Assembly: GCA_937905915.1 (NCBI GenBank)
Contig: CALCVR010000129.1
Location: forward strand, 1-5,525
Reading direction: 5' to 3'
Length of the DNA stretch: 5,525 bases
Source: an uncultured Eubacteriaceae bacterium
Lineage (GTDB): Bacteria; Bacillota; Clostridia; Oscillospirales; Acutalibacteraceae
In this document: one piece after another, positions 1 through 5,525 of the stretch
Position numbering within the stretch: the stretch's first letter is position 1
Layout of the letters: each line of letters begins with the position of its first letter
Notes under the pieces: model-generated
Database searches by the model: none
What the model saw: the letters and a program-made list of their open reading frames with translations, nothing else
What the model was told of the DNA's origin: nothing
Program-made: the position numbers and the translations under genes

Positions 1-587
1 GTGATGCCCAAATCCCTGTTGAGCGCCCGGATGGTGGACATAACCTCATCCCTGCCCTTGGGATCCAGCATGGCGGTGGGCTCGTCCAGCACGATGCACT
101 TGGGCTGCATGGCGATGACGCCGGCGATGGCCACCCGCTGCTTCTGGCCGCCGGACAAGCGGTAACAGTCGTGATGGCGGTATTCGTACATATCCACAGC
201 CTTTAAGGCGCCGTCCACCCTGCGGCGGATCTCCTCCGGCTCTACCCCTAGGTTCTCCGGCGCAAAGGCCACGTCCTCCTCCACGATGGTAGCCACCATC
301 TGGTTGTCGGGATTTTGCAGCACCATCCCCACCGCTTGACGGATGTCGTACTTTTTATCCTCGTCCGCCGTATCCATGCCCAGCACGATGCAATTGCCCC
401 CCGACGGGAGCAGCATAGCGTTAAAATGCTTGGCCAAGGTGGACTTCCCGGAACCATTGTGCCCCAAAAAAGCCACAAACTGCCCCTGCTCAATGGATAA
501 ATTGATCCCATTAAGCACAAGGCAGCTTTCTTCCCCTTCTATTTGATACTGGAAGGTCAAATCTTTTGTTTCAATCATCTGCGGCAT
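1..587 (-). CDS. ecfA1: Energy-coupling factor (ECF) transporter ATPase EcfA1, 3' end beyond the window
   Basis: Cytoplasmic ATP-binding subunit of an ECF importer; in the family it pairs with EcfA2 and, with the membrane protein EcfT and interchangeable S components, drives uptake of vitamins or metal ions. Reading the minus strand from 587 gives 195 uninterrupted codons to the window edge, out of about 280 usual. Visible motifs: Walker [10 protein letters not shown] (residues 42-50), Q-loop LQNPDNQ (90-96) followed by the EcfA1-like [13 protein letters not shown] (102-114), ABC signature LSGGQKQR (144-151), Walker B CIVLDEP (164-170) and D-loop MLDP (173-176). The NPDNQ...EEDVAF block favours EcfA1 over EcfA2, which usually has YPEHQ. 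The ATG at 587 is chosen because GGGAGG lies 6 nt upstream; the in-frame ATG at 578 has no such site. Position 109 is Ala where Gly is common (AFGPEN), a minor oddity. It follows the terminator of the upstream unit by 37 nt. The transported substrate cannot be told from this subunit. Confidence 0.95.
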   Translation of the reverse strand, partial: MPQMIETKDLTFQYQIEGEESCLVLNGINLSIEQGQFVAFLGHNGSGKSTLAKHFNAMLLPSGGNCIVLGMDTADEDKKYDIRQAVGMVLQNPDNQMVATIVEEDVAFAPENLGVEPEEIRRRVDGALKAVDMYEYRHHDCYRLSGGQKQRVAIAGVIAMQPKCIVLDEPTAMLDPKGRDEVMSTIRALNRDLGI

Positions 588-593
588 TGGAAT

Positions 594-599
594 CCTCCC
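594..599 (-). promoter_or_regulatory. Shine-Dalgarno site of ecfA1
   Basis: On the minus strand this reads GGGAGG, 6 nt before the ATG at 587. It decides between the two nearby in-frame ATG codons (587 and 578) in favour of 587. Confidence 0.8.
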
Positions 600-624
600 T
601 TGCAGATTGCCGTCTCGCGGGGTC

Positions 625-652
625 AAAAAGGCGGCGAGTCCGCCGCCTTTTT
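625..652 (-). terminator. Intrinsic terminator ending the ruv-glmM-methyltransferase unit
   Basis: A perfect 12-bp inverted repeat (AAAAAGGCGGCG / CGCCGCCTTTTT) encloses a 4-nt loop (637-640). On the minus strand it is a GC-rich stem followed by five T, starting 12 nt after the methyltransferase stop codon. The arms end in A5 and T5, so the structure is symmetric and could also stop rightward transcription, although no rightward gene ends here. It is the only clear intrinsic terminator in the window. Confidence 0.92.
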
Positions 653-664
653 GGTCTATCTTGC

Positions 665-1546
665 TTACAGAGTGGGACAAGACTGATCCGCCCACACCGC
701 CGTAGCACCGCAGGGCAGTATCAGCCCCGACGCCGTTACCGGCAGACCGATCTCGTCGGCGTACACATGCCCGCCGAATTTCTCCTTTAACAGGGCCGAC
801 AGCATATATCCCATCACCGACGGCGAAAGACCGGTGGTGTAAGAATTGAGTACGAAAAAGAGCGGTTTTTCCACCAAAATTTCCCGGCAGGATAAAAGCA
901 GCGTGTGGAGCTGCTCCGGTAGTTTCCAGACCTCTCCTCCAGGCCCTCGTCCATAGGACGGCGGGTCCATAATAATGGCGTCGTACCGGTTGCCCCGACG
1001 GGCTTCCCTAGCCACAAACTTAATACAGTCGTCCACCAGCCACCGGATAGACCGGTCGGCCAGATGGGACACGGCAGCATTTTCCCTGGCCCACGCCACC
1101 ATGCCTTTAGAGGCGTCCACATGGCACACCGACGCCCCCGCAGCAGCGCAGGCCAATGTAGCCCCACCGGTATAAGCAAATAAATTCAGCACTTTGACGG
1201 GACGGCCGGCTTCTTCGATGGCCTTGCGCATCCAGTCCCAATTGACGGCCTGTTCCGGGAATAAGCCGGTATGCTTAAACCCCATAGGCTTAATGTTAAA
1301 CAACAGATCCCTGTAGGCCACCTGCCACACGTCGGGCAGCCGGCGGCGCACCTCCCAATGCCCGCCTCCTGAGCTGGAACGCAGATAGGTGGCGTTGGCG
1401 TTTTTCCAGCCCATATGCTTTTTGGGCGTGCTCCAAATGACCTGGGGATCAGGTCGGATTAAGGTAATATCCTTCCATCGTTCCAACCGCTGGCCGTCGG
1501 AGGTATCCAGCAGCTCGTAATCCTTCCAACCATCCGCTACCCTCAT
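665..1546 (-). CDS. Class I SAM-dependent methyltransferase, RlmI/RlmK-like (probable rRNA methyltransferase)
   Basis: Predicted cytoplasmic methyltransferase of 293 residues that would transfer a methyl group from S-adenosylmethionine, by family most likely to 23S rRNA. Visible parts: an N-terminal region (about 1-85) ending in [31 protein letters not shown] (76-106), typical of this subfamily; SAM-binding motif [21 protein letters not shown] (119-138); acidic motif II VDAS (143-146); and the motif IV-like catalytic loop DPPSYGRG (193-200). Canonical RlmI is about 400 residues with an N-terminal PUA domain; I see no PUA domain, and the chain is about 100 residues shorter, so the exact target base cannot be assigned and no gene symbol is given. 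The ATG at 1546 overlaps the glmM stop (ATGA), with only a weak GAGG upstream, so translation is probably coupled to glmM. It is the last gene of its unit, followed at once by the terminator at 625-652. Confidence 0.88.
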   Translation of the reverse strand: MRVADGWKDYELLDTSDGQRLERWKDITLIRPDPQVIWSTPKKHMGWKNANATYLRSSSGGGHWEVRRRLPDVWQVAYRDLLFNIKPMGFKHTGLFPEQAVNWDWMRKAIEEAGRPVKVLNLFAYTGGATLACAAAGASVCHVDASKGMVAWARENAAVSHLADRSIRWLVDDCIKFVAREARRGNRYDAIIMDPPSYGRGPGGEVWKLPEQLHTLLLSCREILVEKPLFFVLNSYTTGLSPSVMGYMLSALLKEKFGGHVYADEIGLPVTASGLILPCGATAVWADQSCPTL

Positions 1547-2892
1547 ACCAATCGCGCCTCGATATCTTTGGCAAGCTGCACGGCTAACGTGTTGATGGTG
1601 TCAAAGTCCTTGCCCTCCACCATGACGCGCACCAAAGGCTCTGTGCCGCTGACGCGCACTAAAACACGGCCGTCCCGGCCCAGCTTTTGCTCGGCCTCTT
1701 CCACCAGGACGCGGATGCTTTGATCGGTTTCAAAACGTTTCTTTTGTTCCCCGTCGGCGCGTAAATTGACCATCACCTGAGGATACCGTTCCATCACCGA
1801 CGCCACTTTGGAGAGGCTCTCCCCCCGTTTCTTCAGCACATTGAGAAGCTGCGCACCGGTCAACTGTCCGTCGCCGGTGGTGTTATGATCCAGGAAAATG
1901 ATATGGCCTGACTGTTCACCACCCAGGCGATGGCCTCCAGCCAGCATCTGCTCCAGCACGTAGCGGTCGCCCACCTTAGCCGCCACGGTTTTGACGCCTT
2001 TCTCCTCACAGAAACGGAAAAAGCCCAAGTTGGACATGACTGTCACCACGACGGTGTCGTTTTTCAGGGTCCCCTCCTGCATGAACTGGTCGGCAAAGAC
2101 GGCCATAATTTTATCGCCGTCCACCAGCTCCCCTTTTTCATCCACAGCTAAGCAGCGGTCGGCGTCGCCGTCAAAGGCCAATCCCAAATGGCAGTGGAAA
2201 CGCCTGACCGTCTCCATGAGGGATTCCATGTGGGTGGATCCGCAATTATCGTTGATGTTGACGCCATCGGGCTGGTCGTGGATCATAATGACGTCGGCTC
2301 CAAGGGTAGTGAATAATTTTTTTGCCGTATAAGCTGCTGAACCGTTGGCGCAGTCCAGCGCCACCTTCATGCCAAAGAGGGACTGATCGACGGTGGAGGC
2401 CACAAAACGGATGTAATCCTCGGCCGCCGATTTGGCCGCCGACACGTGGCCGATTTGGCCGCCGATAGGCCTGGGGGGCTGCTGGACACCGTCCAGCACA
2501 ATGGCTTCAATTTGCTCCTCCAGCGAATCGGACAATTTAAAACCCTCGCCGTTAAACAGCTTGATGCCATTGTATTCGCAGGGATTGTGGGAAGCTGAGA
2601 TCATAACGCCGGCGTCTGCCTTATATTTGCGCACCAAATAGGCCACTGCCGGGGTGGGAACCACTCCCAGCAACTGTACGTCGGCTCCTACCGATGTCAG
2701 GCCCGCTACCATGGCGGCCTCCAACATATCGGAGGACACGCGGGTATCCTTGCCGATGAGAATCAGCGGTTTATGATGAGACGCTTCGGCCAGCACCATG
2801 GCGGCGGCACGTCCGATTTGAATGGCGGTTTCACAGGTGAGCTCTGTATTGGCGACGCCGCGGGCGCCGTCGGTTCCAAACAATCTTCCCAT
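1543..2892 (-). CDS. glmM: Phosphoglucosamine mutase GlmM
   Basis: Interconverts glucosamine-6-phosphate and glucosamine-1-phosphate in the cytoplasm, supplying the GlmU step toward UDP-N-acetylglucosamine for peptidoglycan. The 449-residue length is the usual one. Diagnostic motifs of the alpha-D-phosphohexomutase family are intact: N-terminal FGTDGARG (5-12), the phosphoserine loop ISASHNP (98-104) with Ser101 as the phosphorylated residue, metal-binding DGDADR (241-246), sugar-specificity loop GGEQSGH (324-330; EQS rather than the EMS of phosphomannomutases, which supports GlmM), and the C-terminal phosphate-binding [11 protein letters not shown] (413-423). The ATG at 2892 has AAGGAG 12 nt upstream, a somewhat long spacing. 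It lies 109 bp after ruvB and overlaps the downstream methyltransferase by 4 nt. It may be co-transcribed with the ruv genes or have its own promoter in the AT-rich gap. No glmS ribozyme/riboswitch or GlmS gene is present. Confidence 0.97.
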   Translation of the reverse strand: MGRLFGTDGARGVANTELTCETAIQIGRAAAMVLAEASHHKPLILIGKDTRVSSDMLEAAMVAGLTSVGADVQLLGVVPTPAVAYLVRKYKADAGVMISASHNPCEYNGIKLFNGEGFKLSDSLEEQIEAIVLDGVQQPPRPIGGQIGHVSAAKSAAEDYIRFVASTVDQSLFGMKVALDCANGSAAYTAKKLFTTLGADVIMIHDQPDGVNINDNCGSTHMESLMETVRRFHCHLGLAFDGDADRCLAVDEKGELVDGDKIMAVFADQFMQEGTLKNDTVVVTVMSNLGFFRFCEEKGVKTVAAKVGDRYVLEQMLAGGHRLGGEQSGHIIFLDHNTTGDGQLTGAQLLNVLKKRGESLSKVASVMERYPQVMVNLRADGEQKKRFETDQSIRVLVEEAEQKLGRDGRVLVRVSGTEPLVRVMVEGKDFDTINTLAVQLAKDIEARLV

Positions 2893-2904
2893 AACTTCGT
2901 TGCA

Positions 2905-2910
2905 CTCCTT
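2905..2910 (-). promoter_or_regulatory. Shine-Dalgarno site of glmM
   Basis: On the minus strand this reads AAGGAG with 12 nt to the ATG at 2892, longer than the 6 nt seen for ruvC, ruvA and ecfA1. It starts 3 nt after the GC-rich hairpin at 2914-2928, so folding could affect its access. Confidence 0.6.
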
Positions 2911-2913
2911 GCC

Positions 2914-2928
2914 GGCCGCCGGGCGGCC
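2914..2928 (-). other. GC-rich inverted repeat in the glmM leader
   Basis: GGCCGCC and GGCGGCC flank a single base; as RNA the hairpin would be GGCCG/CGGCC with a 5-nt loop. In the glmM direction it stands directly before the Shine-Dalgarno and is not followed by a T run, so it is not a leftward terminator. On the plus strand it is followed by TAAATTTTT and could act as a weak rightward terminator, but no rightward gene leads into it. Its role is unknown. Confidence 0.5.
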
Positions 2929-2937
2929 TAAATTTTT

Positions 2938-2967
2938 AAAATACGCTTTTCATCCTAATTTATCCAA
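2938..2967 (-). promoter_or_regulatory. Possible weak internal promoter for glmM
   Basis: On the minus strand, TTGGAT (2962-2967) and TATTTT (2938-2943) are separated by 18 bp, each matching four of six consensus bases, within an AT-rich gap whose composition differs from the GC-rich genes around it. Another candidate, an exact TATAAT at 3001-3006 that overlaps the ruvB stop codon, has no recognisable -35. Both are tentative. Confidence 0.25.
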
Positions 2968-3001
2968 ATCAAATTCATTTTGATCCTATTTTCTCAAAAC
3001 A

Positions 3002-4033
3002 TTATAAACTAAGCTGCCCGGTGTATTCCACACCCATGTGGGCATAGGCCGGCGGCAAAGCCATACGGCCCTGCTTGGTACGGCTTAAAAAACCGATCTG
3101 CATCAAGTAAGGTTCGTACACGTCCTCGATGGTGACGGCCTCCTCCCCAATGGCGGCGGCCAGGGTATCCAGGCCCACCGGGCCTCCATTGTACACACGG
3201 ATCATAATGTCCAGCATGCGGCGGTCGTTGGCATCCAGCCCCATTTCATCGATTTCCATGCGGGCCAGCGCCTGCTGGGCAATTTCGGTGTCGATCCTGC
3301 CCTCCCCCAGAACCTGGGCGAAATCCCGCACCCGTTTGAGCAGCCGATTGGCGATACGGGGAGTGCCTCTGGAACGGGAGGCAAGTTCCAACGCGCCGTC
3401 CTCATCAATATCAATGCCCAAAATAGAGGCGCTGCGGTGCACAATCTGCGCCAATTCCTCCGGGGTGTAAAGCTCCAGACGAAGCTGGATGCCAAACCGG
3501 TCCCGAAGAGGCGCCGCCAATTGGCCCGACCTGGTGGTGGCCCCTACCAAGGTAAAATGGGGCAGATCCAGCCGGATGGACCGGGCCGACGGTCCTTTGC
3601 CGATGATGATGTCGATGGCGAAGTCCTCCATAGCGGGGTACAGGACTTCCTCCACGCTGCGGGACAGACGATGAATCTCGTCGATAAACAAAACATCCCC
3701 GGGGCTTAAATTGGTCAGCAGTGCGGCCAAGTCCCCCGGTTTTTCAATGGCCGGGCCGGAGGTAACCCGCAGATGTACCCCCATCTCGGTCGCAACAATG
3801 CCTGAAAGGGTGGTTTTTCCCAGTCCCGGAGGGCCAAACAGCAATACATGGTCCAATGCCTCGCCGCGTCCTCTGGCCGCTTCAATGTATACCGACAGGT
3901 TCTGTTTCGCCTTCTCCTGGCCGATGTATTGATCTAAGCTGCGTGGGCGCAGCGGGTTTTCGCTTTCCACATCCTCCGGGATCATTTCCGGCGCTGTGAT
4001 CCTATTTTCCAAATCCAGGTCAAAGTCTGCCAC
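3002..4033 (-). CDS. ruvB: Holliday junction branch migration DNA helicase RuvB
   Basis: AAA+ ATPase that forms hexameric rings on DNA arms and, with RuvA, drives branch migration of Holliday junctions during recombinational repair. The 343 residues match the usual length. Visible: [12 protein letters not shown] (28-39) at the start of the conserved core, Walker A GPPGLGKT (67-74), Walker B LFIDEIH (115-121), sensor 1 region LVGATTRSG (162-170), arginine-finger segment PLRDRFG (175-181), sensor 2 region [11 protein letters not shown] (222-232), and the C-terminal winged-helix DNA-binding domain (about 265-335, with [14 protein letters not shown]). The start is a GTG at 4033: an in-frame TGA lies only two codons upstream, and downstream in-frame starts lack a ribosome binding site. 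The Shine-Dalgarno is inside the last codons of ruvA. The gene follows ruvA by 6 nt, as expected for subunits made together. Confidence 0.98.
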   Translation of the reverse strand: MADFDLDLENRITAPEMIPEDVESENPLRPRSLDQYIGQEKAKQNLSVYIEAARGRGEALDHVLLFGPPGLGKTTLSGIVATEMGVHLRVTSGPAIEKPGDLAALLTNLSPGDVLFIDEIHRLSRSVEEVLYPAMEDFAIDIIIGKGPSARSIRLDLPHFTLVGATTRSGQLAAPLRDRFGIQLRLELYTPEELAQIVHRSASILGIDIDEDGALELASRSRGTPRIANRLLKRVRDFAQVLGEGRIDTEIAQQALARMEIDEMGLDANDRRMLDIMIRVYNGGPVGLDTLAAAIGEEAVTIEDVYEPYLMQIGFLSRTKQGRMALPPAYAHMGVEYTGQLSL

Positions 4034-4043
4034 TGGTCATCAT
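4020..4043 (-). other. Out-of-frame ATG mini-ORF overlapping the ruvB start
   Basis: Two adjacent ATG codons (4041-4043 and 4038-4040) lie between the ruvB Shine-Dalgarno and its GTG start, in another frame. They open a 7- or 6-codon reading frame (MMTSGRL) ending at TGA 4020-4022, just inside ruvB. The second ATG is 6 nt from GGGAGG, a better spacing than that of the GTG. It may be incidental or may tune ruvB translation. Confidence 0.4.
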
Positions 4044-4636
4044 CCTCCTCCCAGCGTCTTGAGAGCATCCCGAATGAGCTGTTCCACCGGCAGGGAACTA
4101 TCTAATCTGCCCACCGCCGACGAGGCCTCCGCAGGCGAAAATCCCAAAGCCGCCAGCGCGTCTACCGCTTCCTGGGCGTTGCTGGATGCCGAAGGCACAC
4201 CGCCCATAGGAAGTTCTACCCCCACTTTATCCTTGACCGATAATTTATCCTTTAACTCCAACACAATGCGCTGTGCAATTTTAGGCCCCACGCCCGGCGC
4301 TTTGGTCAGAGCCTTGCTATCCTGATTGGCCACGCATATGGCGAGCTGCCCTACCGACAGGCTGGAAAGCAGTGCCAGGGCCATTTTGGGCCCCACGCCG
4401 TTCACAGAAATCAGCATCTTAAAACAGTGGAGCTCCTCCTGATCGGCAAATCCAAACAGAACCAAAGCATCTTCCCGCACGTTTAAGTAGGTGTAAAGGG
4501 TAACAGAACCGGTCTCTCCCTGGATGCGGGCAAGCGTCCCTACAGTCGTGTGGCACTGGAACCCCACGCCGCCGCATTCTATCACGGCAAAACCCGGTTC
4601 TGTATGTATTACTTTTCCTGTTAAGCTATAGAACAT
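4040..4636 (-). CDS. ruvA: Holliday junction branch migration protein RuvA
   Basis: Binds the four-way Holliday junction as a tetramer, holds it in the open square form and loads RuvB rings on opposite arms. The 198-residue chain has the three family domains: an OB-fold (about 1-64, starting MFYSLTGKV) with the acidic pin residues Glu55-Asp56 in NVREDALVLFGF; two helix-hairpin-helix motifs, VNGVGPKMAL (78-87) and APGVGPKIAQ (113-122), in domain II; and, after a variable linker (about 132-152), a small C-terminal RuvB-contacting domain (AVDALAALGFSPAEA...). The ATG at 4636 has AAAGGA 6 nt upstream. The chain ends in three Gly codons that double as the ruvB ribosome binding site. It stands 58 nt after ruvC, with no terminator or clear promoter in the gap, so it is probably co-transcribed with it. 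Confidence 0.98.
   Translation of the reverse strand: MFYSLTGKVIHTEPGFAVIECGGVGFQCHTTVGTLARIQGETGSVTLYTYLNVREDALVLFGFADQEELHCFKMLISVNGVGPKMALALLSSLSVGQLAICVANQDSKALTKAPGVGPKIAQRIVLELKDKLSVKDKVGVELPMGGVPSASSNAQEAVDALAALGFSPAEASSAVGRLDSSLPVEQLIRDALKTLGGG
4044..4052 (-). promoter_or_regulatory. Shine-Dalgarno site of ruvB inside the ruvA 3' end
   Basis: The minus strand reads GGGAGGAGG; the same bases encode the last glycine codons of RuvA. The distance to the ruvB GTG at 4033 is 10 nt. It supports the GTG start and couples ruvB translation to ruvA. Confidence 0.75.
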
Positions 4637-4694
4637 GCCAAATCCTTTCTCCCCGTCATACCTTGTCCATCACAGGCAGGGACGCTTTTTACCG

Positions 4695-5229
4695 TTAAAT
4701 GCCCTCCCGGATGGAGAGATGTACGCCCGGCGCCGTTCCGCCTTGCTTGAGAGATCCTAAAATGGAGCCGGCTGAATGGGCATGACAAATGGCGATGGCC
4801 AAAGCGTCGGCCGTATCGTCGGGCTTGGGGACTTCCTTAAGCCCCAGCATCAGGCGGGTCATCTCCATAACCTGGGCCTTGACAGCCCTTCCGTATCCAA
4901 CCACCGCCTGTTTTACCTGAAGGGGAGTGTATTCAAAAAACGGCACATTATTTTGGCGGAGAGCCAATCGGGTGACCCCTCTGGCCTCGGCCACGCCGAT
5001 AACCGTCTTTTGATTGCTGGTAAAAAACAGCTTTTCTACCGCCGCCGGGATGGTACCGTTGGCACAGACGATAGACGCCGTCGTAAACGTCGCTAAGGCG
5101 CTGGGAAAAATCGGTGCCGGCGTCGGTGGTAATGGCGCCGAAGTCCACAGGGGTATATTGGTTGCGGTCATACCGGAGCACGCCCCACCCCACAATGGCA
5201 TACCCTGGGTCAATGCCCAGAACCAACAT
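4695..5229 (-). pseudogene. ruvC: Crossover junction endodeoxyribonuclease RuvC, split by a frameshift
   Basis: RuvC cuts Holliday junctions bound by RuvAB, using four acidic residues and magnesium. Residues 1-61 are read in the frame starting at ATG 5229 (LGIDPG with Asp7, then VGWGVLRY, FGAITTDAG, ending RYHP at 5047). The rest (AAVEKLFFTSNQKTVIGVAEARG..., 116 codons) is in another frame from 5045 to the TAA at 4695-4697. That second part holds the other catalytic residues: Glu in VEKLFF, and two Asp in DDTADALA, matching E. coli Glu66, Asp138 and Asp141. Between the Pro and catalytic Glu codons there are 10 nt; E. coli and Thermus RuvC have five residues (15 nt) there, so about 5 nt appear lost from a GGC-rich stretch. 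Without recoding the first frame ends at 4948 after 93 residues, giving a protein lacking most of the active site. Both halves are well conserved, so the lesion is recent or a sequence error. The start is set by AAAAGGAGG 6 nt upstream of 5229. Confidence 0.9.
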
Positions 5230-5235
5230 ACCAAT

Positions 5236-5244
5236 CCCTCCTTT
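5236..5244 (-). promoter_or_regulatory. Shine-Dalgarno site of ruvC
   Basis: The minus strand reads AAAGGAGGG, 6 nt before the ATG at 5229. It rules out the in-frame ATG at 5250 as start, since that codon lies upstream of this site, and places RuvC's GIDPG motif at the usual distance from the N terminus. Confidence 0.85.
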
Positions 5245-5279
5245 TCCCATGTCTTAGTGCTGGCGCCCTAATCTAAAAG

Positions 5280-5308
5280 ATTATACCATATCAGGAAGGT
5301 GTTGACAA
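5280..5308 (-). promoter_or_regulatory. Housekeeping (sigma-A) promoter of the ruvC operon
   Basis: On the minus strand, -35 TTGTCA (5303-5308) and -10 TATAAT (5280-5285) are separated by exactly 17 bp, and TG stands one base before the -10 (extended -10). This matches 11 of 12 consensus bases. Transcription should begin near 5273, giving a leader of roughly 45 nt before the ruvC ATG. No Bacillota-type LexA operator is visible around it. Confidence 0.88.
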
Positions 5309-5377
5309 CCACTCCAGCTAGTCCTCCCCTTTTACATTTGGACTGATGGTTTTCAACTCCGTCAATTTCGCTATGTA

Positions 5378-5406
5378 TTGAGTAAAGCAGAAAAATATGA
5401 TAAAGT
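5378..5406 (+). promoter_or_regulatory. Possible promoter for the rightward gene at the window edge
   Basis: TTGAGT (5378-5383) and TAAAGT (5401-5406) are separated by 17 bp, each with four of six consensus bases, in an AT-rich stretch 40 bp before the candidate ATG. The near-consensus -10 TATGAT at 5396-5401 lacks a good -35. It is a weak prediction supported mainly by position. Confidence 0.3.
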
Positions 5407-5445
5407 AAATAAAAAGATAAAATGGAATTTGTGGCGGGAATGAAT

Positions 5446-5525
5446 ATGAAAAAGAAAGTTGTAATTTCAGTTATTGCAATACTGATTTTGATTGTCTTGG
5501 CGGCGGCATTTTACTTTACTCCTAA
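5446..5525 (+). CDS. N-terminal fragment of a secreted or membrane-anchored protein, unrecognised
   Basis: The frame is open from 5413 to the window end and gives MKKKVVISVIAILILIVL followed by AAAFYFTP: three lysines, then a hydrophobic stretch of about 20 residues, as in a signal peptide or single N-terminal membrane anchor. The rest lies beyond the window, so no family can be named. No lipobox cysteine is seen in the 26 codons available. Start choice is uncertain: in-frame ATG codons lie at 5422, 5440 and 5446, and none has a strong Shine-Dalgarno; 5446 is preferred because GGCGGGA lies 6 nt upstream and because MKKK is a typical signal-peptide start. The AT-rich composition contrasts with the GC-rich ruv unit, and it is transcribed divergently from ruvC. 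Confidence 0.5.
   Translation, partial: MKKKVVISVIAILILIVLAAAFYFTP

Noticed and set aside
2367..2570. Alternative-frame open reading frames inside glmM, ruvB, the methyltransferase and ecfA1 on both strands.
   Set aside because: They lie wholly within genes with clear family motifs, lack ribosome binding sites and give low-complexity Arg/Ser/Pro-rich proteins typical of shadow frames in GC-rich genes.
4631..4646. GAACAT near the ruvA start, resembling half of a Bacillota LexA box.
   Set aside because: The other half (ATGTTC at the right spacing) is missing and the site lies at the ruvA start codon rather than at the operon promoter.
4695..5234. A single open frame on the minus strand covering the whole ruvC region and beginning with TTG at 5234.
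   Set aside because: Only its part from 5045 downstream resembles RuvC. The first 60 or so codons are not RuvC-like, and the TTG sits almost on the Shine-Dalgarno. The upstream RuvC residues are in the frame of ATG 5229.
5302..5307. An exact TTGACA on the plus strand, a possible rightward -35.
   Set aside because: At 16-18 bp downstream there is only C-rich sequence, not a -10. The match comes from the complementary strand of the leftward -35 TTGTCA in GTTGTCAAC.
5345..5415. Search of the divergent spacer for a riboswitch, small RNA gene or tRNA.
   Set aside because: No extended stem, cloverleaf or terminator was seen; only short chance repeats such as ACT...AGT near 5311-5322.

Overview
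The window looks like a low-to-mid GC Bacillota chromosome, most likely a Clostridia/Oscillospiraceae-type organism. The clues are an EcfA1-type ECF transporter ATPase, strong AGGAGG-like ribosome binding sites, a consensus housekeeping promoter, and a RuvC-family resolvase (Bacilli typically use RecU instead). The assignment is by inference; no marker in the window fixes the genus. All identified genes but one lie on the minus strand, so the window reads from right to left.

Right end (5230-5525): a divergent, AT-rich intergenic region. It holds an almost perfect sigma-A promoter firing leftward into ruvC (TTGTCA, 17-bp spacer, TATAAT, with an extended -10 TG). The first about 26 codons of a rightward gene with a signal-peptide or membrane-anchor start run off the window edge.

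Centre (665-5229): a probable five-gene unit ruvC-ruvA-ruvB-glmM-methyltransferase. RuvA and RuvB form the Holliday-junction branch-migration motor and RuvC is the junction resolvase. GlmM makes glucosamine-1-phosphate for peptidoglycan precursors. The last gene is a class I SAM-dependent methyltransferase related to the RlmI/RlmK rRNA methyltransferases. ruvA/ruvB and glmM/methyltransferase are tightly coupled (6-nt gap and ATGA overlap). ruvB and glmM are separated by 109 bp of AT-rich DNA with a GC-rich hairpin and possibly a secondary promoter. The unit ends at a strong, symmetric intrinsic terminator at 625-652.

Left end (1-587): the N-terminal 195 codons of ecfA1, the ATPase of an energy-coupling-factor vitamin/metal transporter, cut by the window edge.

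The most notable point is that ruvC is split between two reading frames. All four expected catalytic acidic residues are present, but the frame changes in a GC-rich stretch around 5046, where 10 nt stand in place of the 15 expected from the family. This is either a recent inactivating deletion, a sequence error, or (less likely) recoding. A second notable point is a six-codon out-of-frame ATG mini-ORF sitting between the ruvB Shine-Dalgarno and its GTG start. I see no phage, CRISPR, transposon, tRNA or rRNA, and no convincing novel multi-gene system; this is mostly a housekeeping region.
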